The notes beneath the pieces were generated by a model. The model was not told where the DNA came from, did no database searches, and worked only from the letters and a program-made list of their open reading frames with translations. Position numbers and translations under genes: made by a program. Shown piece by piece: positions 34,488 through 42,137 of a stretch of 46,482 bases of DNA. How positions within the stretch are numbered: position 1 is the first letter of the stretch; each line of letters starts with the position of its first letter. The stretch comes from Candidatus Cloacimonadota bacterium (lineage in GTDB: Bacteria; Cloacimonadota; Cloacimonadia; Cloacimonadales; TCS61): the NCBI GenBank assembly GCA_030620155.1, contig JAUXFF010000005.1:1-46482 (forward strand), written 5' to 3'.

Positions 34488-35321
34488 ATGATGTCAGATT
34501 TAAAGAAAATATTTACAACTGCTGAAGAATACAAAATGCAGGGAGAGTTGCTGAAAGCTATTTCTGAGTATAATAAAATTTTAGAGAAAGATCCCAATAA
34601 TGTAAACGCTGGAATAAATCTAGCGGATATATATTATATTCTAGGTGAGATAGAAAAGTCAATTGATTTTTATGAAAAAGTAATTGCCCAGAGACCAAAT
34701 TATGGTTTGGTGTTGTACAGATTGGGTATATCATATTTCCGTGCCACAGAATTTTATAAAGCCATATCTGTTTTGGATCGGGTAATTAAATTAGATCCAG
34801 ATCTTTATATGGCACATTATTGGAAGGGTCTTTCTTATTATCATATTGGAAAAGTCGGGAAAAGTATAGAATCATATAAAAAACTGCAGGAAAAGGGAAA
34901 GAACAGCACTTTAGGTTATTATCACCTGGCAATATCTTATAAAACTATAGGGAACTATAAAAAGGCAATAGAATATCTGGAAAGAATATTGAAAGAAGAT
35001 CCTGATATTGTATCTGTAAATTACCATCTTGGACTTTCTTATCTTGGACTTTCCGATATCAGGAAAGCCTTGATATGTTTTAAAAAGGTTCTTAAAATAG
35101 ATCCTGAACATTATGGTGCGAAAGATAAGTTAGGTAACCTGATTAATGATCAGGAGCTACTTTATACTTTTGGGATCGAAGAAGCTAAAAGTGATGAGAA
35201 CATTGAGGTATTAATTACAAATTATCATATCGGGGAAGCGTATAGGGGATTTTCTGCAATTGATAAAGCATTTAAATATTTTAAGAAGAAATTGACTAAT
35301 GATCAGAATAAAGATTCCTAA
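34488..35321 (+). CDS. Tetratricopeptide-repeat protein
   Basis: 277 residues of tandem TPR units, for example AISEYNKILEKDPNNVNAGINLADIYYILGE and later KAISVLDRVIKLDPDLYMAHYW, roughly seven repeats with the usual Pro-containing turn. No signal peptide, membrane segment or catalytic domain. TPR arrays mediate protein-protein contacts; between succinyl-CoA synthetase and fumarase it may scaffold pathway enzymes, but that is speculation. It overlaps no enzyme until the fumarase start region. ATG 34488 or 34491 are both possible starts. Confidence 0.85.
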   Translation: MMSDLKKIFTTAEEYKMQGELLKAISEYNKILEKDPNNVNAGINLADIYYILGEIEKSIDFYEKVIAQRPNYGLVLYRLGISYFRATEFYKAISVLDRVIKLDPDLYMAHYWKGLSYYHIGKVGKSIESYKKLQEKGKNSTLGYYHLAISYKTIGNYKKAIEYLERILKEDPDIVSVNYHLGLSYLGLSDIRKALICFKKVLKIDPEHYGAKDKLGNLINDQELLYTFGIEEAKSDENIEVLITNYHIGEAYRGFSAIDKAFKYFKKKLTNDQNKDS

Positions 35322-35337
35322 AGATTCAGGAGCAATT

Positions 35338-36183
35338 ATGCGAGAAATTGATGTAAAAGATATTATCCCAATTGTAAAAAAACTCTGTATTGATGCAAGC
35401 ATTTACATTGGAGATGATGTAGTAGAAAAACTAAAAGAATTTCAGAAAAAAGAAGAATCTCCCATAGCGAAAGAAATTATAGCCATAATATTTGAGAACC
35501 AAAGACTTTCTGTTGAAAAACAAATGCCATTGTGTCAGGATACGGGGGTTGCTGTTTTTTTTATAGAGCTTGGACAGGATGTTCATCTGGTTGGAGGTGA
35601 TTTCTATAAAGCCATAAATGAGGGAGTTCGCCAGGGTTATAAAGAGGGTTATTTACGAAAATCTATGGTCGATGACCCGATAATTGAAAGAAAAAATACT
35701 AAAGATAATACTCCGGCACTTATTTATTTGGATATTGTTCCCGGTGATAAAGTAAAAATTACACTTGCAGCAAAAGGCGGTGGCTCAGAAAATATGAGTG
35801 AAGTAAAGATGATGAAAGCAGCAGATGGTATTGAAGGGGTAATAGATTTCGTTGTGGATAGAGTACGAAGATCCGGGGGGAATCCCTGCCCTCCGATTAT
35901 TGTTGGAGTTGGGTTGGGAGGAAATTTTGAACAAAGTGCTCTTCTGGCAAAAAAATCCCTTCTCCGTCCCTTAAATGAAAAGAACCCCGACCCTAAATGG
36001 GCAAAAGTTGAAGAAGAAATTTTAGAAAAAGTTAATAATCTTGGAATTGGTCCACAGGGTTTAGGCGGCAGAACCACAGCAATTGCTGTAAATATTCTGC
36101 ATAAAGCCTGTCATATTGCCTGTATGCCGGTTGCGGTTAATATTCAATGTCATGTTCACAGACATAAAAGTGCAGTGATATAA
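35338..36183 (+). CDS. Fumarate hydratase class I, alpha (N-terminal) subunit
   Basis: Two-subunit iron-sulfur fumarase: this half carries the [4Fe-4S] ligands in MPLCQDTG, HKACHIACMP and NIQCHVH, plus GLGGNFEQ and GPQGLGGRTT. It hydrates fumarate to malate. I chose ATG 35338 (MREIDVKDI, AGGAG upstream) rather than 35299, which lies inside the TPR gene. Length of about 281 residues matches TtdA/FumA-alpha family members. A homologous tartrate dehydratase is possible, but the MDH and sucCD neighbours favour fumarase. Confidence 0.93.
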   Translation: MREIDVKDIIPIVKKLCIDASIYIGDDVVEKLKEFQKKEESPIAKEIIAIIFENQRLSVEKQMPLCQDTGVAVFFIELGQDVHLVGGDFYKAINEGVRQGYKEGYLRKSMVDDPIIERKNTKDNTPALIYLDIVPGDKVKITLAAKGGGSENMSEVKMMKAADGIEGVIDFVVDRVRRSGGNPCPPIIVGVGLGGNFEQSALLAKKSLLRPLNEKNPDPKWAKVEEEILEKVNNLGIGPQGLGGRTTAIAVNILHKACHIACMPVAVNIQCHVHRHKSAVI

Positions 36184-36194
36184 AAGGAGAGAGC

Positions 36195-36749
36195 ATGTCA
36201 AAAGAAATACATTTACGAACTCCACTCAAAGATGACGATGTAAAAGAACTAAAAATCGGTGACAAAGTTCTTATAACCGGAATTATTTATACTGCACGTG
36301 ATGCAGCTCACAAAAGACTTGTTGATTTAATCGAAGCTGGAAAAGATTTACCTTTTGATATTAAAGGACAGATAATCTATTTTGTTGGTCCCGCTCCTGC
36401 CAGACCGGGTATGCCGATAGGTTCTGCAGGTCCCACAACCAGCTACAGGATGGATCCCTATTCCCCAATTCTTCTGGATGCAGGCTTAAAAGGTATGATA
36501 GGAAAGGGTCCTCGAAATAAAGAAGTTATTGACTCAATGATAAAGAATAAAGCAGTTTACTTAGCAGCGATCGGTGGAGCAGCGGTAGTGATGGCTCAAT
36601 CTATCAAAGCAGCAAAAGTAATAGCTTACGAAGACCTTGGACCGGAAGCGATCCGAGAATTGAAAGTAGAAAATCTACCCTGCATCGTTGCCAATGATAT
36701 TTATGGTAAAGATTTATTTGATGAGGGAGTGAGAAAATATAAAAAGTAA
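36195..36749 (+). CDS. Fumarate hydratase class I, beta (C-terminal) subunit
   Basis: 184 residues, the TtdB/FumA C-terminal domain: GDKVLITGIIYTARDAAHKR, VGPAPARPGMPIGSAGPTTSYRMD and GMIGKGPRNKEV, where substrate-binding Arg and catalytic Ser residues sit in the family. It pairs with the alpha subunit 11 bases upstream. GGAGAG precedes the ATG. Confidence 0.94.
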   Translation: MSKEIHLRTPLKDDDVKELKIGDKVLITGIIYTARDAAHKRLVDLIEAGKDLPFDIKGQIIYFVGPAPARPGMPIGSAGPTTSYRMDPYSPILLDAGLKGMIGKGPRNKEVIDSMIKNKAVYLAAIGGAAVVMAQSIKAAKVIAYEDLGPEAIRELKVENLPCIVANDIYGKDLFDEGVRKYKK

Positions 36750-36763
36750 TTAACAATAGTTAT

Positions 36764-36796
36764 CACTTCCAGGTTGGCTTGGGAACGAGAATTACG
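36764..36796. repeat. Half-copy of the TTGGGAACGAGA repeat
   Basis: Contains GGCTTGGGAACGAGAATTACG, matching one arm of the palindromic family at 23281, 32321 and 41990-42010. No partner arm is seen nearby, so it is a partial or eroded copy. The track start of the next ORF (36774) lies inside it and is therefore unlikely to be real. Confidence 0.6.
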
Positions 36797-36842
36797 AATT
36801 TGGCAGTGTAAAAAATGTTATGAAAGAATTAAACAAGGAGGA

Positions 36843-37769
36843 ATGATGGAAAAAGTTTCAATTATTGGTAGTGGCAATGTTGGTGTCGCTGCAGCATTCT
36901 ATTTAGCAGAGAAGGGTATCGCGAATATTATGCTCATTGATATTTTAGAAGGAAAAGCTGAAGGCAGTGCACTTGACCTTGCTGAAGCTTCACCCTTGCG
37001 AGGGTATGATGTTAAAATTCAGGGTTCTTCTCATATCGAAGATATTAAGGGTTCGAAGATTGTTGTTATAGCAGCGGGTAAAGTTAGAAAACCCAACACC
37101 TTGCGTCTGGAGTTACTTGAAGATAATATGAAAATTGGTGATCCAATAATCGAAGATATCAAAAAGTATGCACCTGATGCGATTGTTATTGTATTATCCG
37201 AACCGGTTACTGCATTAACTTATTACACCTGGAAGAAAACCGGATTTGACAGAATGAAAGTAATTGGAGTTGCCGGGAAACTCGATGTTACCAGAGTTTG
37301 TGAATATACTGCTCAGGAACTTGGTGTTACACCTGTTGAAGTTAGTGCTCTTGTTTTAGGAGGCCATCATAAGTTTATGGTAATACCCCCGGAATTTATT
37401 CGGGTTTGTGGCATTCCAATAGATGAGTTACTTCCCAAAGAAAAAATCAATAAAATAATATCTAAAGCCAGGGAAGCAGGAACAACTATTTTATCAATGT
37501 TAAAAAAGCAAACATCTATGTATTCTCCCGGTGCTGCTATAGCTGAAACTGTAGGTGCAATTATAAATGATACCAGGGCAATACTTTGCGTTCCAACCTG
37601 CCTTGATGGAGAATATGGCTTTAAAAACACTTGTTTGGGAGTGCCTGTTCAACTTGGAAAGAATGGCGTTGAAAGAATTGTCGAAATTGAATTATCCCTG
37701 CCTATAAGAGAAGAACTGCAGGCATCAGCGGATGTAATCAATAAAACCATTGAATCAATGGGAATTTAG
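36843..37769 (+). CDS. Malate dehydrogenase-like protein with altered active-site motifs
   Basis: LDH/MDH-family protein of about 308 residues with the NAD-binding IIGSGNVGVAAAFYLAE. It keeps catalytic Asp148/Arg151 (LDVTR) and His175, but the near-invariant substrate/NAD asparagine motif TNP is SEP (Glu120), and GGHGD is GGHHK. Start ATG 36843 (or 36846) with AAGGAGG upstream. It is a tandem paralogue of the next gene. Possible meanings: a different 2-hydroxyacid substrate, a regulatory partner subunit, or a degenerate copy still translated. Confidence 0.8.
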   Translation: MMEKVSIIGSGNVGVAAAFYLAEKGIANIMLIDILEGKAEGSALDLAEASPLRGYDVKIQGSSHIEDIKGSKIVVIAAGKVRKPNTLRLELLEDNMKIGDPIIEDIKKYAPDAIVIVLSEPVTALTYYTWKKTGFDRMKVIGVAGKLDVTRVCEYTAQELGVTPVEVSALVLGGHHKFMVIPPEFIRVCGIPIDELLPKEKINKIISKAREAGTTILSMLKKQTSMYSPGAAIAETVGAIINDTRAILCVPTCLDGEYGFKNTCLGVPVQLGKNGVERIVEIELSLPIREELQASADVINKTIESMGI

Positions 37770-37778
37770 GAGGTCATT

Positions 37779-38711
37779 ATGAAAGTTAGTATAATTGGAA
37801 GTGGAAACGTTGGCGTGGCAACAGCTTTATATCTTATCGAGAAGAGAGTTGCTAATGTAGTTTTAATTGATATTGTTAAAGGATGGGCAGAAGGTAAAGC
37901 TTTGGATATTGTTCATGCATCTCCTATAAGAAAATATGATGTATCTATTAATGGATATTCAGATATGTCGAAAATAAAAGACTCCGATGTTATAGTAGTA
38001 ACAGCAGGTAAACCGAGATTACCAGGTATGTCTAGGGAAGATTTACTGCGGGATAATGTAAAAATTATGAAAAGTGTTTCGGAAGAGATTGCTAAATACG
38101 CTCCCAATGCTGTATTAATTACGGTTACGAACCCTCTTGATATTTTAGCCTATGTGGCTTTAAAAGTTACAGGATTTGCTTTGAAAAGGGTGATTGGAAT
38201 GGCAGGTATTCTGGATTCTTCAAGATTCAGATACTTCATTGCTGATGAACTCGGAGTTAGTCCCAGAAATGTTACTGCTTTAGTTCTTGGAGGTCATGGT
38301 GACCTTATGGTTCCATTACCAAGATATTCAACAGTGCATGGTATACCGGTTACAGATTTATTACCAAAAGCCAAAATAGAAAAATTAATACAACGTACTA
38401 GAAAAGCTGGAGGAGAAATAGTTTCATATTTAAAAACCGGAAGTGCCTACTGGTCACCAGGCAGCTCCGCTGCAGAAATGGTTGAATGTGTAGTGCGTAA
38501 TAGAAATAGAATTGTTCCTTGTTCTGCCTATTTAAGAGGAGAATATGGTATCGATGGTCTATTTTCAGGTGTACCTATTGTAATTGGACGAAATGGTGTG
38601 GAAAAAATAATTGAATTATCACTTACTACCGAAGAAAAACAGGCATTGCATCTTTCTGCAGATAAAGGAAGAGAGGTTATTGAAATAATAGAGTCTGAAA
38701 ACTTGATCTAA
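37779..38711 (+). CDS. mdh: Malate dehydrogenase (NAD-dependent, LDH-like type)
   Basis: 310 residues with the complete motif set: SIIGSGNVGVATALYL, KPRLPGMSRED (Arg80, Arg86), VTNPLDI (Asn118), LDSSR (Asp146, Arg149) and GGHGDLMVP (His173). Arginine at the residue-80 position favours malate/oxaloacetate over lactate. It connects fumarase to oxaloacetate and PEP carboxykinase encoded downstream. AGGAGG precedes the ATG, nine bases after the paralogue's stop. Confidence 0.94.
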   Translation: MKVSIIGSGNVGVATALYLIEKRVANVVLIDIVKGWAEGKALDIVHASPIRKYDVSINGYSDMSKIKDSDVIVVTAGKPRLPGMSREDLLRDNVKIMKSVSEEIAKYAPNAVLITVTNPLDILAYVALKVTGFALKRVIGMAGILDSSRFRYFIADELGVSPRNVTALVLGGHGDLMVPLPRYSTVHGIPVTDLLPKAKIEKLIQRTRKAGGEIVSYLKTGSAYWSPGSSAAEMVECVVRNRNRIVPCSAYLRGEYGIDGLFSGVPIVIGRNGVEKIIELSLTTEEKQALHLSADKGREVIEIIESENLI

Positions 38712-40048
38712 TGGAGTTGCAAATTCCTTATTGGGGAGAGGAACTAACAATAAACCTCCCAGGCGAAAATATAGGTGAAATAGTTTATCCGAACACTGTT
38801 GAAATTCGACCAGAGAAGGAAATCCTTTTCGAGGCTATAAGCAATCCTATTGATTTTAGTAGTTTTGATGATTTTATAGAAGGGACCGAACCTATACTTT
38901 TTATAATAAACGACGCCACCAGACCTACTCCGAATGCAAGAATAATTGACCTGCTCTGGAATAAAATAAAGAACAAAGATATAAAATTTCTGATTGCTAC
39001 AGGCGCTCACAGGGCACCCGGTAAAGATGAATACTTTGAACTTTTCGGTGATCATTATCATGATTTGGGAAAGAAGATATTTTCCCATGATTCTAAGAAT
39101 GAAACGGAAAATATCTTTATCGGTAAAACTGGAAATGATACTGATGTTTACTTTGATAAACTGGTGATCGAGGCAAAGAAAATAGTTTATATCACATCAG
39201 TTGAACCACATTATTTTGCAGGTTATACAGGTGGCGCCAAATCCTTTTTACCTGGGATTGCCGGATATAAGACTATCGAACAAAATCATGAATTGGCTTT
39301 AAAGGCTTCTGCTAAAGCGCTGGTTACCGAAGGGAATCCGGTTAGAGACGACATAAAAGAAGCTTTCGATGTTATAGCAAAAGAGAAAAAGATTTTTTCA
39401 ATTCAAACTGTTTTGAATAAAGACCATAAAATCTATTATTGTGTTTGTGGAGAAACACATAAAGCTTTCAAACTGGCATGCGAAAAAGCTAAAGATGTAT
39501 TCTCTGTCGAAATTCGTGATAGAGCGGATATTGTAGTAGCAGTTGCACCTTATCCGATGGACATTGACCTTTATCAATCGCAAAAAGCAATTGATAACAG
39601 CAAGTTTGCATTGAATCCGAATGGAATTCTTATTTTAGTTTCAAGTTGCCGGAAAGGTGTTGGAGGAGAGAGTTTCATAAAATTATTAAGTGAAGCCAGA
39701 AATCCAGATGAAGTCTTTGATAAAATAGCAAAGGGTTATAAGCTGGGTTATCATAAAGCAGCTAAAATGGCGGAAATAATGAAATGGGCATCCTTATGGG
39801 CGTACACTAAGTTAGAACCTGAATTATTAAGTAAGATTTTCATAAGAGGATATAATGATTTACAGGAAGCCCTGGAAGCTTCGTTAAAAGAAAAAGGTAA
39901 TGAGAAGATCCTGTTTATGATGGACGCAAGTTTAACTGTTCCACGAATAGCACCACGAATATTGCATAAAAGAAAATTTATTCACGGACCAACTATGGAT
40001 AAAAAAGCTAAAACCCACATTAAGCTTGATGATTTGTTTGTTGGTTAA
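38711..40048 (+). CDS. larA: LarA-family nickel-pincer racemase homologue
   Basis: 445 residues of the LarA (DUF2088) family, whose founding member is lactate racemase with a covalently bound nickel pincer nucleotide. Expected residues appear: NDATRP (Asp68), GAHR (His100), EPHYFAGYTGGAK (His167, Lys177) and NHELA (His193); the 16-residue Lys-to-His spacing equals that of LarA. The start overlaps the mdh stop (TAATG). LarA homologues acting on malate are known, and the malate enzymes on both sides make a malate racemase plausible; lactate is the alternative. The cofactor genes larB, larC and larE are not in the window. Confidence 0.85.
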   Translation: MELQIPYWGEELTINLPGENIGEIVYPNTVEIRPEKEILFEAISNPIDFSSFDDFIEGTEPILFIINDATRPTPNARIIDLLWNKIKNKDIKFLIATGAHRAPGKDEYFELFGDHYHDLGKKIFSHDSKNETENIFIGKTGNDTDVYFDKLVIEAKKIVYITSVEPHYFAGYTGGAKSFLPGIAGYKTIEQNHELALKASAKALVTEGNPVRDDIKEAFDVIAKEKKIFSIQTVLNKDHKIYYCVCGETHKAFKLACEKAKDVFSVEIRDRADIVVAVAPYPMDIDLYQSQKAIDNSKFALNPNGILILVSSCRKGVGGESFIKLLSEARNPDEVFDKIAKGYKLGYHKAAKMAEIMKWASLWAYTKLEPELLSKIFIRGYNDLQEALEASLKEKGNEKILFMMDASLTVPRIAPRILHKRKFIHGPTMDKKAKTHIKLDDLFVG

Positions 40049-40105
40049 TTAATGTAATTATTCCAGGTAAACTTATTAAAAATAAAAAATATAAAGAAGG
40101 AAAAA

Positions 40106-41788
40106 GTGACACTTAAACGTTATGAAATTGATAAGCTTGAACACAAAATAATTCATGTAAAGAAAAGAGGATTAGACTTAATTCGTGATCCGATGCTTAA
40201 TAAAGGGTCAGCATTTTCCGAAAAAGAAAGGGAAGAATTCAATCTTTATGGATTAGTACCTCCGCATGTATCCACTTTTGAAGAGCAGATAAAAAGAGTT
40301 ACTGAAAATTATCGCAGAAAAGATACAGATATTGGGAAATACATTTTTTTAGAAGCATTGCACGATCGAAATGAAATTCTGTATTATGCATTACTGTTGA
40401 GAAATCTGGAAGAATTAACTCCTATTATTTATACTCCCACTGTTGGAATGGCATGCCAGCAATATGGTCATCTTTTTCGACGAACAAGAGGGATGTATAT
40501 TTCATCAAAAGCAAAAGGAGATTTCAAGAAAAGAATATACAATTGGCCGGAAGACGAAATCGATGTTATAGTTGTTACTGACGGAAGCAGAATTTTAGGT
40601 CTTGGAGATTTGGGAACAAGTGGAATTGGAATTCCGATTGGGAAACTCTCTCTTTATGTTGCATGTGCAGGAATTTATCCTTCTAAAAAACTGCCGGTAA
40701 TAATCGATGTTGGAACAGATAATGAGAAATTATTGAAAGACCCTCTATACCTGGGAGAAAAACGTCATCGAATTAAGGGAGAAGAATTTTATGAAGTAAT
40801 TGATGAGTTTATTGTTGCAGCTCATGAACGCTGGCCTAATGCTCTCATCCAGTTTGAAGATTTTACAAATGACCATGCTTTTCCGCTGTTAAAAAAATAT
40901 CGAGAAAAACTTCTATGTTTCAACGATGATATCCAGGGAACAGGAGGAGTTGCTCTTGCAGGTCTTTTAGCTGCTTTACGTATTACAAAAGGAAAATTAT
41001 GTGACCAGAGGATTATCTTCCTGGGTGCAGGTTCTGCTGCTGTTGGAATTGCTGATATGATCGTCGCAGGAATGGTGGAAGAAGGACTTTCCAGGCAGGA
41101 GGCACAGAAAAAATTCTGGTTCTTAGATAGTAAAGGACTTGTAACTACTACTCGCGGAGACAAACTTGCAGAACATAAAATTCCATATGCCAGGGAAGAA
41201 AAATTTATCAAGTCTCTTCTGGATGTTGTGAAAACTGTAAAACCAACATCCCTTATAGGAGTAAGTAAACAGCCCGGAGCATTTAGTGAAAAAATTGTAC
41301 GTGAAATGAAAAAATATGTTGATATTCCGATAATTTTTGCGCTGTCAAATCCTACTTCAAAATCGGAATGCACACCAACACAAGCTTATGAATGGACAGA
41401 GGGTAATGTCGTTTATGCCAGCGGTAGTCCATTTGATCCAGTAAAATACAAAGGAAAAACTTATGCTACAGGGCAGGGAAATAATATGTATATTTTTCCC
41501 GGAGTTGGCTTAGGTGCAGTGGCTTGTAAAGCTACAAAGATAACAGATTCAATGTTCTATACTGCTGCTAAAACTCTGGCTAAATTAGTAAGTAAGGAAG
41601 ATTTACAAAAGGGTAGGGTCTATCCGGACTTAAAGGGAATTAGAGAAATTTCAGCCCATATTGCTGCGTCCGTTTGCGATGTTGCTTATTCTGAAGGTTT
41701 TGCCTGGGAAAAAAGACCGGATAATATTCTCGAGTTTGTAAAGAGTAAAATGTTCCAACCTGTTTATTTGCCGTATAAACCAGTTTAA
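40106..41788 (+). CDS. NAD(P)-dependent malic enzyme (large, MaeA/eukaryotic type)
   Basis: 560 residues. Seen: LTPIIYTPTVG with the catalytic Tyr, DGSRILGLGDLGTSG, IQFEDFTNDHAF with the metal-binding acidic residues, CFNDDIQGTGGVALAG, and the second nucleotide fold FLGAGSAAVGIADMI. It decarboxylates malate to pyruvate and CO2. GTG start at 40106 with AAGAAGG upstream. It links malate to pyruvate, the feed for pyruvate-level reactions, while PEP carboxykinase next door offers a parallel exit. Confidence 0.95.
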   Translation: MTLKRYEIDKLEHKIIHVKKRGLDLIRDPMLNKGSAFSEKEREEFNLYGLVPPHVSTFEEQIKRVTENYRRKDTDIGKYIFLEALHDRNEILYYALLLRNLEELTPIIYTPTVGMACQQYGHLFRRTRGMYISSKAKGDFKKRIYNWPEDEIDVIVVTDGSRILGLGDLGTSGIGIPIGKLSLYVACAGIYPSKKLPVIIDVGTDNEKLLKDPLYLGEKRHRIKGEEFYEVIDEFIVAAHERWPNALIQFEDFTNDHAFPLLKKYREKLLCFNDDIQGTGGVALAGLLAALRITKGKLCDQRIIFLGAGSAAVGIADMIVAGMVEEGLSRQEAQKKFWFLDSKGLVTTTRGDKLAEHKIPYAREEKFIKSLLDVVKTVKPTSLIGVSKQPGAFSEKIVREMKKYVDIPIIFALSNPTSKSECTPTQAYEWTEGNVVYASGSPFDPVKYKGKTYATGQGNNMYIFPGVGLGAVACKATKITDSMFYTAAKTLAKLVSKEDLQKGRVYPDLKGIREISAHIAASVCDVAYSEGFAWEKRPDNILEFVKSKMFQPVYLPYKPV

Positions 41789-41824
41789 AAAGGCTATTAT
41801 ATATTGTGGAGAAATCTTTTTTCT

Positions 41825-42015
41825 CTCGTTCCCAAAGCTTTAGCAGTCCGGCAACCGCCGGATGCCCTCTTTGGGAACGCAACTCGTTACCAATCAGGGG
41901 ATTGGTAACGAGAGATACAGGACTTCCACGCGATGCCGCACTACGCAATGCTGCATAGCGTTGTGGCGTTGTGCATAGCGTTGTGGCTGTCGTGGGAACG
42001 AGAGTTACAGGGGTT
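41825..42015. repeat. Cluster of palindromic repeats between malic enzyme and PEP carboxykinase
   Basis: Holds three elements. First, an 11-bp perfect stem CGTTCCCAAAG / CTTTGGGAACG (41827-41879) containing an inner TCCGGC / GCCGGA hairpin. Second, a 13-bp perfect stem CTCGTTACCAATC / GATTGGTAACGAG (41883-41912). Third, a GC-rich segment with a tandem 20-bp period, GCATAGCGTTGTGG at 41953 and 41973, ending GGGAACGAGAGTTAC. With flanks, this fills the 349-bp non-coding gap; a TATAAT sits at 42098 before the next gene but has no convincing -35. Confidence 0.8.
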
Positions 42016-42137
42016 TTAGAAAAGAGAATAAAAATAGTATCAGAATTCAAATGAAAAAATTTGACGGATTAAGAAAGGATTTAATCTTAGCAAATAATAT
42101 AATAAATTTAAATTAAAATAAATTGGAGGAAAAAGAA

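Noticed and set aside
36774-36842. Track start of the first malate dehydrogenase-like gene
   Set aside because: The first 23 codons fall on the repeat half-copy; ATG 36843 has AAGGAGG and gives the normal family N-terminus.
40822-41373. 183-residue - strand ORF opposite malic enzyme
   Set aside because: Shadow ORF in a conserved enzyme gene.
42061-42103. Promoter TTGACG with TATAAT before PEP carboxykinase
   Set aside because: The two elements are 31 bases apart, far beyond a workable spacing, and no other -35 fits the TATAAT.
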